Of a stretch of 64,000 nucleotides of DNA, positions 10,700 to 22,479 are shown piece by piece (the first letter of the stretch is position 1; every line of letters starts with the position of its first letter). The translations under genes and the position numbers were made by a program. The DNA is from Gnetum montanum. Taxonomy: Eukaryota; Streptophyta; Gnetopsida; Gnetales; Gnetaceae. A model generated the notes under the pieces. The model was not told where the DNA came from, did no database searches, and was given only the letters and a program-made list of their open reading frames with translations. The stretch covers positions 148,630 to 212,629 of the forward strand of contig MNCI01002776.1 in NCBI GenBank assembly GCA_015680685.1, read 5' to 3'.

Positions 10700-13663
10700 T
10701 AACACATTACAAAAAAATTGGTGGTGTTCATGACACAATATTGAACACCATGACATGACTACTAAAAACTAAATAGCACATTCTCTGATAGTGTGAAGGT
10801 GGTTGAGAAGATCAAATAGTCCTAGGCTCTTGAGGTTCTAAAGGACCTTCGTCAACTTTGGGTGTGCACAATGGTTGAGGCTGTTGTGGCTGTTTTGCTA
10901 TGGATGCTACCTTTGGTGGAAGGTCAAAGGCATCCAGTAATGCTTTCATATTCTCCTCCTTGCTCTAGGGAATAATTAATAGTCCATGTGACATCACCAA
11001 TGTGGGCTAGAATGGGGATATCCCATGGATAGGGCATTACTATGAATAACTCTTTGATGTTGACAAACCAAGTAGCAATTTTTTTCATTTGACATCGAAT
11101 GCCTTCATTGCATTCTATAGCTCTTTCTGGTCATTTATCCTTTTAGCGAGGTTCTTGGTAGCAGATCTTTGATTAGTGTATTTGTCCTTGAGAACTCTGA
11201 GTTTAGTATTTTCCACCACAAGCTTTTGCTTGGTGTCCTTATGGTGGTTGAACTTGGCCTTGTATAGTAACTATGAGTTGGCCACCTACTTTTTTCAATT
11301 TTGACCATAGCCGTTCGATAGTCAACATAGTTAGGTTTGCATACCGGAGATTGGCCAACTCCATGTATTCTATCATTTCCTCTATCTGCAATACATTTAG
11401 GCAAAATTTATACTTTATTTTATTAATCAAATGATGGACTCCCACAATTCACATCCATGTTGGAGTTACTAGAGGATCTCATTCATTTTTTCCTTCGTCA
11501 CTTGAATATGTTTTTCATTTACTTCTTTCTGTAGGTTGACTTGGTTTCTATAGTGACCCTTAACTCTCTCGAATTTGAGAGCCTCTAATTTCCAAGAGGC
11601 TACCTCTATTACAATCTTCTAGTGAAGGGCACAAACCTTTTCCATGGAGAGGTTTCTATTCTTAGCTACCAATCTTATTAGCTTTATGTTTTCTCTAGCT
11701 AGTTTCTTTTGTGGTTGATGGATAAATCAATTAACTATTGTTTATGCACATCAATGTTTCTTAGGCGATGGTTTTCTGTGGTTAGTTGCACATTCTCTTA
11801 GTAGGTCAGATCCAAGGCCTTCTGAGTTTTGTGCTAAGTGGCCTCTACTAAGGATAGGTAGAATGCTACCATCTCCATCACATCCTTAATCCTTTTTAGT
11901 TTGGTTTAAATCTATTCAAGAGCTTCATCTCTTATTAATGTTGGGTTGAGAAATGTAGGGTTGGCAATCTAAGCTCTTAATTCAACAACTTTAGTAGCCA
12001 ACCATTCATTTAGCTCCTTGGATATTTCAAGTATCCCTTCCAAAATTATGTTCTTTCTCCTTACCTCTAGTGGATCTAATTGGGTTGTAGTAATACTATT
12101 CAAAAGATCAAAGACATCTAGAAGTGGTTGCCTGGTTCTCACTAGTTGGTCCAAAAATTCTTCATGTTGTATGCACTTAATCTATCGCTTATTATCCCTG
12201 TGGATGTCTACACATATTTAAATGTAATGGCATCTAGTATAGATGCCATAAGTGCATTGAGGTTTCAAAAATTTTATTAGCAACCACCTCTATTACTATT
12301 TCTTTCCCTTGGTACTTCATCACCAATACTGTTGCCCCCTCACCCTCCTCCAAGAAAACTAAGAAAGTCGTAGTGTTTCCAAAAATCTCTGGGAGTGGCT
12401 ATTGTTTAGAGAGAGATACTGTTAATTCTCTAGCACTAGGATTTAACCTTGTAGACAATTATGTTTGTTGGGTAGAAAAAATGAATCCACCTCCTCCCAT
12501 TAAGCTGATTGTTTAGGCCACCTCATTTAGGTGACTCATCATTGGTTGGTACACAAATGGGTCTCCACTGCTCGTGCTTGCTCATTTCTCTTGCTCACTT
12601 AGGAGCCAATATTAGTACTTGTGCAATTGTTGGGATGTTGTAGTGACATCTGACACAGTTTTCTGAGTTGTAGGTGGAGGTGGTGGCTACTTCTCCTTTT
12701 CTTGAATGATTGTTACAGGCATTTTCTCCTTCATCATCTCTATCTAATTAATGGTTAGAGTGCATCAAATATCATCATTTGTGTAGCAAACTATTCCTCT
12801 GCTTTAACAAAGTTTTCTAATGAGGCATGGGAATGGGAGTGCCTTCCTTTCAAGTTCATTCTCCTTAAACCACTTCACTATCTCTAGATAGATTAGCTAT
12901 GGAAGATTGATGGGGAATCTCCCACTTAGAGCAGCACATGCATGGGAAAAAAAGTAGTGATATTGCTAGGCCTCACCATGGGGTTTAGGTGAAAGTTTGC
13001 AATCTTGTAGTGGATTCTTTCTACTAGTGTGATTGCACCGTACTCCTTGTGGTCGACACCATAGCACCATTAAACCCATTCATTTTTTATGTTGGGGTTT
13101 GCCTGCATCAGAATCTTAGTGAGATTCACCCTAATTTCTAGCAACCCAAGTGCTTTAGCAATGGCTTGCATCGAGTAAGACACTAAAAGGTCCTTGATTT
13201 TGACTATTGAACTAGTGTACCTATTACTCCAAAATAAGAACATATCTCACATATACCACTCCCCGCTAGAAGTGATAATTGGCCACATGGAAGAGGTCTT
13301 AAGTTTTCCATGTACCTCTTTAGGTGCTTGCTCCAAGAAAGAGCTAAATTTTAACTCTTGAAGCACCATCTTCTGGACCTCCCTTGATTTGATTTGAGTT
13401 AGGCAGGCCTCTATCAAGGTCACCTCAAGGTTTGCTTGCTGACCTAGTGCCTCATCTTGGTGGAAATGTTTTGTTGCTGTTACTTGTTCTAGAATTTGAA
13501 AAATAGATTCCACTTCAACATCTTCCCTAAGAGGTCCTATAACATGGATTGCAATTGATTCTTCCTGGGCCTATTCTTGGCTCCTACCTGTTCTTGGTTG
13601 TTTCTTCCTTGGTTGAGATAATCCTCCTTCCTATGTGTGTTTGCCTTTGGGTGCCATCTATGG
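10700..13663 (-). pseudogene. Ath-1 accessory ORF between integrase and 3' LTR (coiled-coil protein, unknown function)
   Basis: Starting at an ATG at 13661-13663 (M-A-P-K-G-K-H), the minus strand encodes a basic N-terminus, the longest open part at 13247-13513, a middle with a Pro run, and a long Leu/Glu/Lys coiled-coil from about 12150 to 11150 (open parts 11969-12154 and 11239-11445). It lies in the same sense as gag-pol, where Athila-group elements may carry an env-like ORF. I see no clear signal peptide or membrane segment, so I do not call it envelope. Ath-3 has the same ORF in three pieces; Ath-2 lacks it. The ATG is preceded by ACCATAG, which could be a splice acceptor for a subgenomic mRNA. 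Many stops. Confidence 0.6.
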
Positions 13664-15719
13664 TTATAAAACATTCATGGATTAGTAGATATAGTGTGTA
13701 ACTTTAAATATTTGAATACCATTTCTCATTAGTTAGTTACACTTAGCTATGGTTGGACCATGGAAGATTGATTATCTTATTCTTATTTTATTAATTAATT
13801 TTTATTATAAGTGTCATTGGAGCTTGTTAGAAGGGTTTAAACTTTGTAATTTGACGTTTAAATGTTGATTTCTTAGTTAAACATTTGTGGGAGTTTTAAA
13901 AATGACAAAAACTTTGTTTATTAAAAATGGCACATTTGTGACCCCCAAAACTAAGAGCTTACCTCTAGGAGCAATCGCATCGAAGAATGGAGTGATTGGA
14001 TAAATGGCTAGGAAGTTATGGGCTTTGGAAGGTTCTAGGCTCTAAAAATTTGAAAAAATCCCTTGGCATTTGTGAGAAAATGTGAAAATTTCAAAGGGGG
14101 GTTGTGCATATTTATAGTATTTTTGCACTACGTCAACAGGGCCACATATACGAGGCCTTGTATATGCATGGGCTTTGTCGATAGGGCGTCATTTACAAGG
14201 TTTGTAAACAAAATTTTCAAACTTAAATATTTCAAAAAATGCAAGGAATTTTTAAATGAACTTGGGGTCCATGGAGTCCTAGAAAAGCCCAAAATATGAT
14301 GAAATTATTGAAGAGGGTCTTTGAAAGCTCAAAAATTTGATGGAAAATGTGTGAATTAAAGAAAATATGTAAAAGAACACATGGTCAGATGTAGAATGGA
14401 TAAATGATTCTGATTACAAGAATGCCTAAGGATAAGGTGCTTAATGAACCCAACCAAGAGATATGTAAGTGGATCCTCCCCATTGTAGGCACATGCCTTG
14501 TTTACCCTTTGCATAACCTCAACCTAAGGAGTTCGTAGGCCCCATAGACAATTAATGGTTGATGGAAGTTAAGGATCAAAACCTAAAAGATTCTATCAAA
14601 GAATTCAAGTACATCAAACAAAAGCACTAAACAAGAACATGAACACCAGTAGTGAGGTGAGTTACAGGCAGCATATACGAATGATGAAGAAGGTGAAACG
14701 AAATTCCAAATTAAGGTCATAAGAAGTCCCTTATCGATTTGTGTGTAAATGACCTGAGAAGATCCATCCTTAGTCTTGACCAAAACTAAGCACTTTTAGT
14801 GACTTCACATTACCACTCCAAGATTGATCCACCCCCTCAAGACACAAGAGTACTCCCACAAAATAACCACCATTCCATAAAGAGAAGAAAAGAGAAGCAG
14901 AAAGTGAGAGAGAGGGCTTTAGTTAGAGGGGACCTTCAAGCATGGGTAACATGTATTTCTAGTCCCATAACTAGTGCTTATAGCCTATTTATTTGTCTAA
15001 GAGATGTGCTTTGAATTTCCATCATGTTTTTTTGCTTTTATTTTTTTTTTCCTTTTTTGATGGGAACCATACCATGAAAATACTTATTCAACTTCTTGTT
15101 ATTGGTCAACATGAAATAGTAAGAAGTCCATGAAAACACTCATTCACTTGAGTAAGTAGAAGAGTACAAAGAGTATTGAGTCCCCTTGAAGTCACACCTT
15201 ATGCAAACCTTTGAATCCCTTTCAATTCTAGAAACTACCAAGGTCATAAATTTATTAAATGCTTATTTAATGAAATGAACAACATACTTTCAAAATAAGA
15301 AAAACCATAGAATTTTTGGATGGGTGGATGACATGGACTCATTGCCTATTCCATGAAAATAAAACCACATCTTAGCCATTGATACAAAAATTCAAAAATA
15401 GAAACTAGACATTAGCAAACAAAACATTAAGCACAAACCACCATTAACAATAGCTATAACACCACTATGTCTTGTTGGCATAAAGCACATTTATTAATAA
15501 AAATTAGAAAATAAAATTAAATAAAGTAAAATATATAAGAAAGTGTAAAATATTCAAGAAAAATTTAAATGTACTAATGATGGTGTAAAATAGGAAAAAT
15601 TTTTAAAATCAAAAAGGTGTAAAATAAACAATTTGCAAAGATAAAAATGTGTAAAACAAAAAATAGAAAAATTGAAGAGAAATGTATATGATTAGCATGG
15701 ATGACCATCTTCCCCATGA
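13664..15719 (-). other. Ath-1 spacer between integrase and accessory ORF
   Basis: About 2 kb without a coding signal. It aligns in patches with the Ath-2 spacer (56521-57900), the Ath-3 spacer (60185-62200) and the fragment at 63357-64000, for instance the block at 14450-14560 and the 'acaagagtactcccacaaaa' region near 14845. An A-rich run of 'gtaaaa' words at 15490-15680 follows the integrase stop. Conservation across copies suggests untranslated or splicing functions. Confidence 0.5.
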
Positions 15720-17031
15720 CTGAGTTGGTAGGAGGAGATCTGAAAAATTAAGTGTAGTTGCCCATCCATTGAGGTATTTTTTGCACTAGCTTGCTTGGGC
15801 TCCTGGAAAGGCTTTATCTACTAGATGTTGATCAACTACTTCTTGTTTTGGGCTTTCAAGTTTCTATACAATCATGGCCCTAGAAGGAAAGGTTTCATCA
15901 ATTATATAAGGCCCCTCCCACAATGTTTGAAATTTTTTTTGTTGAGATACATGTGTGGGATTCCAATAGAGAACCTTATCTCTAGGTTGATAGTTAAGGT
16001 CATGTTGTTCTTTGCTAAATGCCTTATGCACTTTATTCAAGGATAGGGCTACTAATAAATTTTCTTCTAGCACATTTAGGTTGATTATTATTTTTTGTGC
16101 CAAAATTAGGTCAAGATCCAGGTCAAAGGCCATTGAAAGTGTATGGAGCTAGGATTGAATTGGGAGCATCAGAAGTTTTTCGTACACTAGCTTATAGGGA
16201 GAGTAGGGAGCAGGGAGTTTCCATGTTAAGTAGTAGGCCCAAAGAGAATCATTGGGTTTTGTGCTCTAGTCTCTTCTATATTTGCTAATAGTTCTTATTA
16301 GAATTTGTGTGATCTTCCTATTAGTCACCTCTGCTTTACCATTGGCTTAGGGGTGATAGGGTGTTGTTAATTTATCTTCAACCCTCAAGTGTTACATAAG
16401 TTTTTGAAAAGTAGCATCTATAACATGGATTTTATTGTCAAAAATTAGTGCATGTGGCATCTTAGACCTATTCACAACATTTTTTTTATACAAATTGAAT
16501 AGTAGTGGATGATGTACAGTTGGTGATGGTTATTTCTTTTGCCCATCTGGTACAGTAGTCAATGATGATGTTTATATATGCTTTCCCATTGGACATGGGT
16601 GTGATGGGACCTATGAAATCTATGTCCCATATGTTAAAGGACTCTAGTGGTTGAATCCACTATTGAGAATCCTCCATTCGTGTGTTCATCCCATCCTCTC
16701 ATTGATATCATTCACAGGATTGAACAAATTGGTAGACATCCTTGAAGATTGTGGACCAATAGTATCCTACCATCAATATTTCTATGATTGTGCATCTCCC
16801 CGCATAGTGGCCCCCACAAGGACCCTCAAGAGAATATTGGAGAATGCATAATTAATTTACATCAGGTACATACCAACAAACCAGGTCATTGATGAACACC
16901 TTATAAAGGTGTCTATTGATTTCCATGAAGTGCTTAGCCTAATAAAGAAATTGTTGTTTCTTCTTGTGGTCTAGATCTTGTGGCATCTTCTAAGTGAGAA
17001 GATAAGTGAGGATGCCATCATACAATTTTGG
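15720..17031 (-). pseudogene. Ath-1 integrase remnant
   Basis: The minus strand carries the HHCC zinc domain (about 16960-16700), the core with broken catalytic positions (about 16660-16200), then an open C-terminal part at 15864-16133 with K-V-L-Y-W-N-P and G-P-Y-I-I, the GPY/F module of Ty3-gypsy integrases. It aligns with Ath-2 55200-56520 and Ath-3 62223-63356. Integrase inserts the cDNA; this copy is disrupted by several stops and frameshifts. Confidence 0.75.
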
Positions 17032-18500
17032 TTATATGAGCATTTGTTCATTTATTACACTAGAAAAGAAGAGTTCATCAGGAAATAGATCAGGTATTGG
17101 GCTTTCCTCCACTTTGCTATCCCATCGCAATTGAGACAAGTGGTCAATGATCACATTCTTAGTTTCCTTTTGATCTATCATTGTAAGATCAAATTCTTGG
17201 AAGATCACAAGCCACTGTATAACATGGGGGCTTACTATTGGCTTATTCATGAGGAAGTGAATAACACTATGATTTGTGTGCATTAACACTTTATATTCAA
17301 GCACATAGTGCCTGAACTTCTATAGAGAAAACACCACTACTGGCAATTCTTTTTCTATGGTGGTGTAGTTTAGTTGTGCATCCACAATGCTTTGACTTGC
17401 ATAGTGAAGGTAATATGGATTTTTTTATTGTCTAACTGCATAAGCACGACTCCCAAGGCATAGTTAGATGCATTTGTCATGATATGAAATGGTCTAGACT
17501 AGTTAGGTGCTCATAGAATTAGAGTCTCTATGAGCTTCCACTTGAGGTTTTGAAATGCATTTTTGTCTTTCTTGATCCAAATGAAGGGAGCATCTTTCTT
17601 TGTTAGCTCGACCAATGATTTTGCAATGTTAGAGAAATTCTCTATAAATCATCGATAGTAGCTAGTGTGTCCAAGGAATAACCAAAAAAATTTAACAAAT
17701 TTTGGTTGGCGAGTGATTCCTTGGATGATTCTTATCTCTTTGGGATCTATCTTGATTCCTTCATATAAAATTCTATGTCCTAATACAATGCCCTCTTAGA
17801 TCATGAGATGGCTCTTTTGCCAATTGAGCTGTAGATTTGTTTCCATACATCTTTTTAGTACTTGCTCAAGGTGGTCCAAGGCTTGCTTGAATGTAACATT
17901 ATAAGTGGAGAAGTCATCCATAAAGACCTCTACTTTGTAATTGATTTGTTTTTGAAAGATGCTTAAGACTAGGCATTGGAATGTAGCAGGAGCATTGCAT
18001 AGACAAAAAAGTATCTTGCAATATGTAAAGGTCCCCTAGGGAATTGTGAATATTATTTTGGCCTAATCATCTAGTGCAATTTGGATTTGGTTATAGGCAC
18101 TATAACCATCTAGAAAACTGTAATAGCAATGCCCAGATATGGTGTCTAACACCTGATCAATGAATGACAACAAAAAATGATCTTTGAATGTTGCCATGTT
18201 TAACTTAAAGTTGATACAAACCTATCATTTACTACCTCTCTTTGGCACTATGACAAGTGAATTGACCCACTTGCTATCCACAATGGGGTAGATGAACCCT
18301 GCCTTAAGGAGTTTCTTAATCTCCTCTTTGATGATTTACTTTAATTTTGGATTTAACCACGGTTGTGATTGCCTCCTTGGCTTTATAGATGGATTAGTAT
18401 AAATGTGGTGCTAGCATATTTATGGATCAATTATAATAAGTTTAGGATATAACCAAGCAAAGGTTGTTGACCATCTATTGATCACTTCCAACAATTTTTC
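17032..18500 (-). pseudogene. Ath-1 reverse transcriptase and RNase H remnant
   Basis: RT motifs on the minus strand in order are P-I-V-D-S-K-W-V, V-C-I-N-F, Y-S-F-L-D-G-Y-S-A-Y-N-Q-I, L-C-N-A-P-A-T-F-Q and the catalytic F-M-D-D at 17913-17924. The RT connection (L-G-H, then F-L-G-H-T-S-Y-Y-R) and an RNase H ending in the open stretch 17032-17304 follow; that stretch includes H-S-V-I-H-F-L-M-N-K-P and E-F-D-L-T-M-I-D-Q. F-L-D-G-Y-S-x-Y-N-Q and the M-D-D-F-S form are typical of Athila. Stops interrupt it at roughly 100-codon intervals. Confidence 0.85.
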
Positions 18501-18699
18501 TTTCTATTTGGGAGTAAGTTTGGCATTAAGTATAACCAACTTGCTATTTTTTAAGAATGCAATTCTAGGCTAATAGGTAGAGTTTTCAACTCTAGGGGCT
18601 CTTGTTTGAAATTCTCAAGGATCTCCAACTCTTCCTAATTGGTATCATTAGTTTCATTATTAAAGAGTTGGTGATGAACTTGCTCTAGTTCATCTATTC

Positions 18700-19540
18700 T
18701 TGTGACATAAGTGCATGTCAAGCTCTCAATGGGTTCCATGCACATTGTGTTGATGTCAAAATTAGCGGTTAACCATTGGGTGGCCTATTGTTCTGTGGTT
18801 GCTATGTATAGACACCTTTGAATATTTGCCTCATGTGCACATTGCCTACATGCAGAAATAGATGCTTATTGCATAGACCATAGTTTCTGCATGTTATTGC
18901 ACCTTGTATCACTATATGTGACACATGGAACTTGTCTCTTCTCACTCTTTCCAAATGCATTTTCCTTAGATATCTCTACTGAAAGATCTCTTATGCGCAT
19001 TCTTGCATTAATAGTGCTTAGCCATGCCCTTCTCATAATGATTGGAAAGTCCCCCTTACAGTTCTCAACCTTAATTACTAAGAAATTGATAGGATAAGAC
19101 TGCCCACAAATAGTGGTTACAATGTCTTCAACCAATCCCAATGGAATAATGATGTACTAGTCTACTAATTCCAATTTGATATTGCTCTTCTTGGGAGGCA
19201 ACAGGTTCCAAGTAGTATACATCTCATGAGAAATCAAGTTCACATTAGAACTTGAATTAAGAAGAGCCTTACATGGTTCATTCCTAGTAATCTGTAAAGA
19301 GATAAGAGGACTCTCAAGATTAGCTAATTTTCTAGGAAGGTTGCTAGCTTGGATCCAATTAGATATGACATGAGTGAGCATAACAGTGGATTTTGGGTGG
19401 CATTTAGTTTGAAGGGGACTTGATAGAATGATTTGTAGAGGATGAGGTAGGAGTAGGATGACCAACCATCTAAGTTTTTGAGAGCTTAGTAGGGTGGTTG
19501 GTTTGAAAGAATGATCTTTTACGAGCATGAGGTTTTGAAC
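18700..19540 (-). pseudogene. Ath-1 protease remnant
   Basis: Open stretches at 19157-19528 and 18866-19141 on the minus strand read through the protease. L-N-S-S-S-N-V-N stands where family members have L-D-S-G-A-S-V-N, so the catalytic Asp is lost. P-L-G-L-V-E-D-I and F-L-V-I-K-V-E-N-C are the flap and C-terminal strands, and R-R-A-W-L replaces the usual GRPFL. The same residues recur in Ath-2 at 53130-53520, where the Asp is kept. Confidence 0.75.
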
Positions 19541-20985
19541 CCCTTAGTTGAAGAACCAGTTATAGATTAAAAACCTTGGTAGCATTGTGTTGCTATGGCA
19601 GGGTTGGAAGTTCACTTTGCATGGATGGAGCATGCAGTAACTATGTTGAGGGTGGAGGAATAGGAGGATGATAAGGATAAAATGTGGCATACCTCCTAAA
19701 ATGTGAAGAATGAGCTCTGTAGTATTCAAGATGGTGGTAGTGATGTTGGAAAGGAGAAACATAACTGGAAGAGTCATGTGGAGATAGGGGTTGTTGAATG
19801 TAATGCCCATATGGATCTAGTTGCTTGTAAGGGTACTACTGCCTTGGTTGTGGCATCCCCCATGACTGTGGTTGGTGTAACTATTGATATTGCTCATACA
19901 GTTGTGGTGGAGTTCCACTTGGATAATATTCTTGTTGCCGATGGAACTGTCTAGGATTACCTTGAGGATAAGGTAATATTCAGGGTGTTTACCTTTTTGC
20001 TAGTTGTGGATTTAGAGTATACATCCCAAACTCTTGTAAGTGTGACATGATGGGGCAACATCCTTTAGGATGTTTATATTGGTAGATGTCACACCCATTA
20101 TCATCATTTGATTCAGTTTCTACAATGCCCTCTATTACAGCTATCTTGCCCTTACCCCGTTGGTAGGTACATTTAGCTTCTTTCTGCCTCTTGCAATCAT
20201 AATCACTACTCTGCTCTCTTGATTCTTTGGCGATCTTTAAATTTTTTGGAATTTTTCATCTAATGAATCCCACATTTTATCTACCTTGGCTGAAATTTTA
20301 GATAGATTTTTGAATCGATAAGGTCTTTTTATTCACCACCTCATCAAGATTATTTTTTCTATGGTGTTTGTTAGAAGCAAAAGAGGAAGAAAAAGATGTA
20401 GATGAAGAGGATGAAGAGGGAGGAGGACTACCACCACCATGGTATCTACTAACTCCTCTACGATTTTCACGATGACGTGCATTCATTTTCTTATCATCTT
20501 GATGCTTTTCTGAGTCCCTACCTTGACTTCCATTTTTACTTGAACTTGGATTGTTGATAGTGGACTACAGATTTAGGGTTGCACCCCCATCACCAATAAT
20601 AAGGGGTGGAGAATCTTCATGTTGAGATCCCCTACATGGAAGGTCTTCATTATCATTTTGGTTAAGCATGAACAAGGGATTGGTGAACTATTTCCTCTTC
20701 ATAATCTCATGGTGCTTCTCTTAGTGTTGATCTCTCCTATGCTATCTTTTAGTGGGACAATAGTCTTGGTAGTCATAATCATGCACAATGTACTCCTCTT
20801 AAAGATCTTGAATGCCCAACCTCCTAAGAGTTTGAAGCAACATCACGAGCATAGATCGATCAAGAAGCATTACAATGTTGCCTTCCATAGCTCACCATCA
20901 CACTTGTTCATCCTAAAGCAAGATGAAGGTGAAGCTAGGCACATACTCATTTGGATGAGTATATACCACCTTACATTCTTGAGGG
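19541..20985 (-). pseudogene. Ath-1 gag remnant with internal deletion
   Basis: The minus strand encodes H-P-N-E-Y-V-P-S-F-T-F near 20950, then a Ser-run region (20298-20486, with eight or more Ser), L-D-E-V-V-N, and a conserved C-D-I-Y-Q-Y-K-H-P-K-G-C-C-P near 20090, followed by a Pro/Gln/Tyr-rich tail. Ath-2 has the same order, but about 850 bases between the Ser run and L-D-E-V-V-N (Ath-2 51200-52040) are missing here, so Ath-1 gag is deleted as well as broken. Gag forms the virus-like particle. The unusual Cys/His motif takes the place of a standard CCHC knuckle. Confidence 0.65.
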
Positions 20986-21138
20986 ACTAGTAGTTTAGTA
21001 TTATCATGCCTATGAGAAAAAGACATTTTTCAATACAAATAAGCTATTAGTGTGCTTATGTGATTATATTTATTGTGATAATGATTTTAACCTTAGGGCT
21101 CATTCAATGATGTTAATAATGCTCACTAAACCAAAAGA
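20986..21138 (-). other. Ath-1 leader
   Basis: Short untranslated leader between primer site and the gag region. It resembles Ath-2 50379-50560, including a shared pyrimidine-rich stretch ending CATAG just before gag (near 21015 here, 50524 in Ath-2), a possible splice acceptor. Confidence 0.45.
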
Positions 21139-21158
21139 GTCCCCAAAAATGATTCCAA
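21139..21158 (-). other. Ath-1 primer binding site, decayed tRNA-Asp type
   Basis: Directly after the 5' LTR the minus strand reads TTGGAATCATTTTTGGGGAC. The plant tRNA-Asp primer site begins TGGCGCCGTTGCCGGGGA; the outer TGG and GGGGA are kept and the middle has decayed. The better preserved Ath-2 copy at 50359-50378 supports the assignment. Confidence 0.55.
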
Positions 21159-22071
21159 TGATGAGTGGTGAAGTACCCCTATGCTCAACCATACGAATCA
21201 GTAAACGTTCATGCATGATTCAATTGAATTTTGTGGACTCTATGTCTTTCAGTACACTAGCTTCTAGGAAATGAACTTGCCCTAACAGTCATTCGGTGTC
21301 TTCCCAATTACACTTGTGATGTACAAAGATATAGTTAAGTGTAATAAAGGCATATTATTTTTATTATTTTATGTTTTATATTCTTGGTGCTTTAAAATAG
21401 GGAAATGAGGTAATTGAATAGCTAATTTAATCTAATTAATTAATTGATATCAAACTAATCCTAACATAAGTATCTAGTCGTACTTTCTATACACATCCTG
21501 AATGCATACAACACTACTAGGCTATCATGCATTAAGCCTTGCTAGGATTACTGAGTGTTGTATGGTATGCTTGAAGCAGTCATACTTATGTGTTTAATCT
21601 ATTTAGTTTAATTACTTAATTAATTAATTAAATTCTAGTTTAGATTAATTAATTGTATAATAAATGAAAACAATAAATGTAGAAATAAATCATTAATCTA
21701 TTCCAAGTGTTGCAAGGTTTGATCAAAAGGCTCATCTTTATTGTTGTTCATAAATGTGTGCTTAGGTACATCAGTGCTCGAATAAAGATTTGTACACTTT
21801 TTGACTCCTACTATAGGCACTCAGAGAAATATTCTAACTCTCAAATGATAAAACTGCAAGAGCTTTGCTACAACTATGACTTCTACCCTCTTAAACACAA
21901 CTTGTGGATGCATATTTATAGACTTTATTCTGGAGCAACATTGACAAGGCCCCATCAATACAGCAAACACTACATTATTGTGGTCCCATAAATAGGGTTG
22001 CATCAATGAGGACTCGTTGATGAGGCCATGTTAACAGGGGCCCATTGATGTAATAATTTGACACTTCCTCA
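21159..22071 (-). repeat. Ath-1 5' LTR
   Basis: About 913 bp, starting TGATGAGTGG on the plus strand. The high-coordinate end has decayed (CTTCCTCA where TTCATCA is expected), so the boundary at 22071 rests on alignment to the 3' LTR and on the target duplication. Confidence 0.85.
21912..21922 (-). promoter_or_regulatory. Ath-1 5' LTR TATA box
   Basis: Minus strand reads CTATAAATATG, at the same LTR position as 10395-10404 and 58650-58660. This is the copy that would have driven genomic RNA of Ath-1. Confidence 0.6.
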
Positions 22072-22479
22072 ATCTACATGTACCTCTTACCCTAGATTGG
22101 TCCCATGATTAAGTTACAATGCTTCTCAATGATGACCTAATCAATTTAACTTCTTTAGACTTCATAGATTCTATCATCTCAACACTTGATATGACTGGGA
22201 AGCATTTCATTCTTCAAGCTAATTTTGCCTTTTTAGACTATGAACCAATCCCTACTANGTCCAGGGCAAAGGTGATAGAATTTTCTACAAGTTTTTTTCG
22301 TATAGATTCCTTGATGTTTTTGGGAAAATTTACCTATAGTTAAAGGATCTTTTCTTCATTTTTATGGTTAACTCAATAAGGGGTTCATTAGTAGGGATTG
22401 GTTCATAGTCTAAAAAGGCAAAATTAGCTTGAAGAATGAAATGCTTCCCAGTCATATCAAGTGTTGAGATGATANGGTT
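22072..22479 (+). pseudogene. Tat-1 protease-RT linker, resumed after Ath-1
   Basis: The plus strand resumes with an open stretch at 22119-22257 (L-L-N-D-D-L-I-N-L-T, then F-A-F-L-D-Y-E-P-I-P-T). By position it is the region before RT, as Tat-2 41940-42300. It is broken by the N-bounded inverted block described separately; read in reverse orientation, that block continues E-P-L-I-E-L-T-I-K-M in the same sense. Confidence 0.5.
22173..22474. repeat. Perfect inverted repeat bounded by N bases, probable misassembly
   Basis: Bases 22173-22257 and 22389-22474 are reverse complements over about 85 bases with no mismatch seen, in a region where true repeats differ by many per cent. Single N bases stand at 22258 and 22475, exactly at the ends of the block 22259-22474. 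Confidence 0.75.

Larger units (their letters stand above)
9645..22071 (-). mobile_element. Ath-1: complete Athila-like LTR retrotransposon inserted in Tat-1
   Basis: About 12.4 kb on the minus strand, bounded by LTRs 9645-10573 and 21159-22071. Order on the minus strand is 5' LTR, primer site, gag, protease, RT-RNase H, integrase, spacer, accessory ORF, polypurine tract and 3' LTR. RT wording (Y-S-F-L-D-G-Y-S, F-M-D-D-F-S) and the tRNA-Asp type primer site place it near Athila. The flanking 5-mers are ATTTA (9640-9644) and ATCTA (22072-22076), a target duplication with one substitution. The two LTRs differ at about one base in six over the first 110 bases by eye, so the insertion is old. All ORFs are broken. 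Confidence 0.85.

Noticed and set aside
10700-13663. Accessory ORF as a retroviral envelope
   Set aside because: No signal peptide, cleavage site or membrane segment is visible, and the text is mostly coiled-coil.
22173-22474. Perfect inverted repeat read as a MITE or foldback transposon
   Set aside because: The arms end exactly at single N bases, show no target duplication, and lie within a continuous Tat reading once the block is flipped, so an assembly fault is the simpler explanation.
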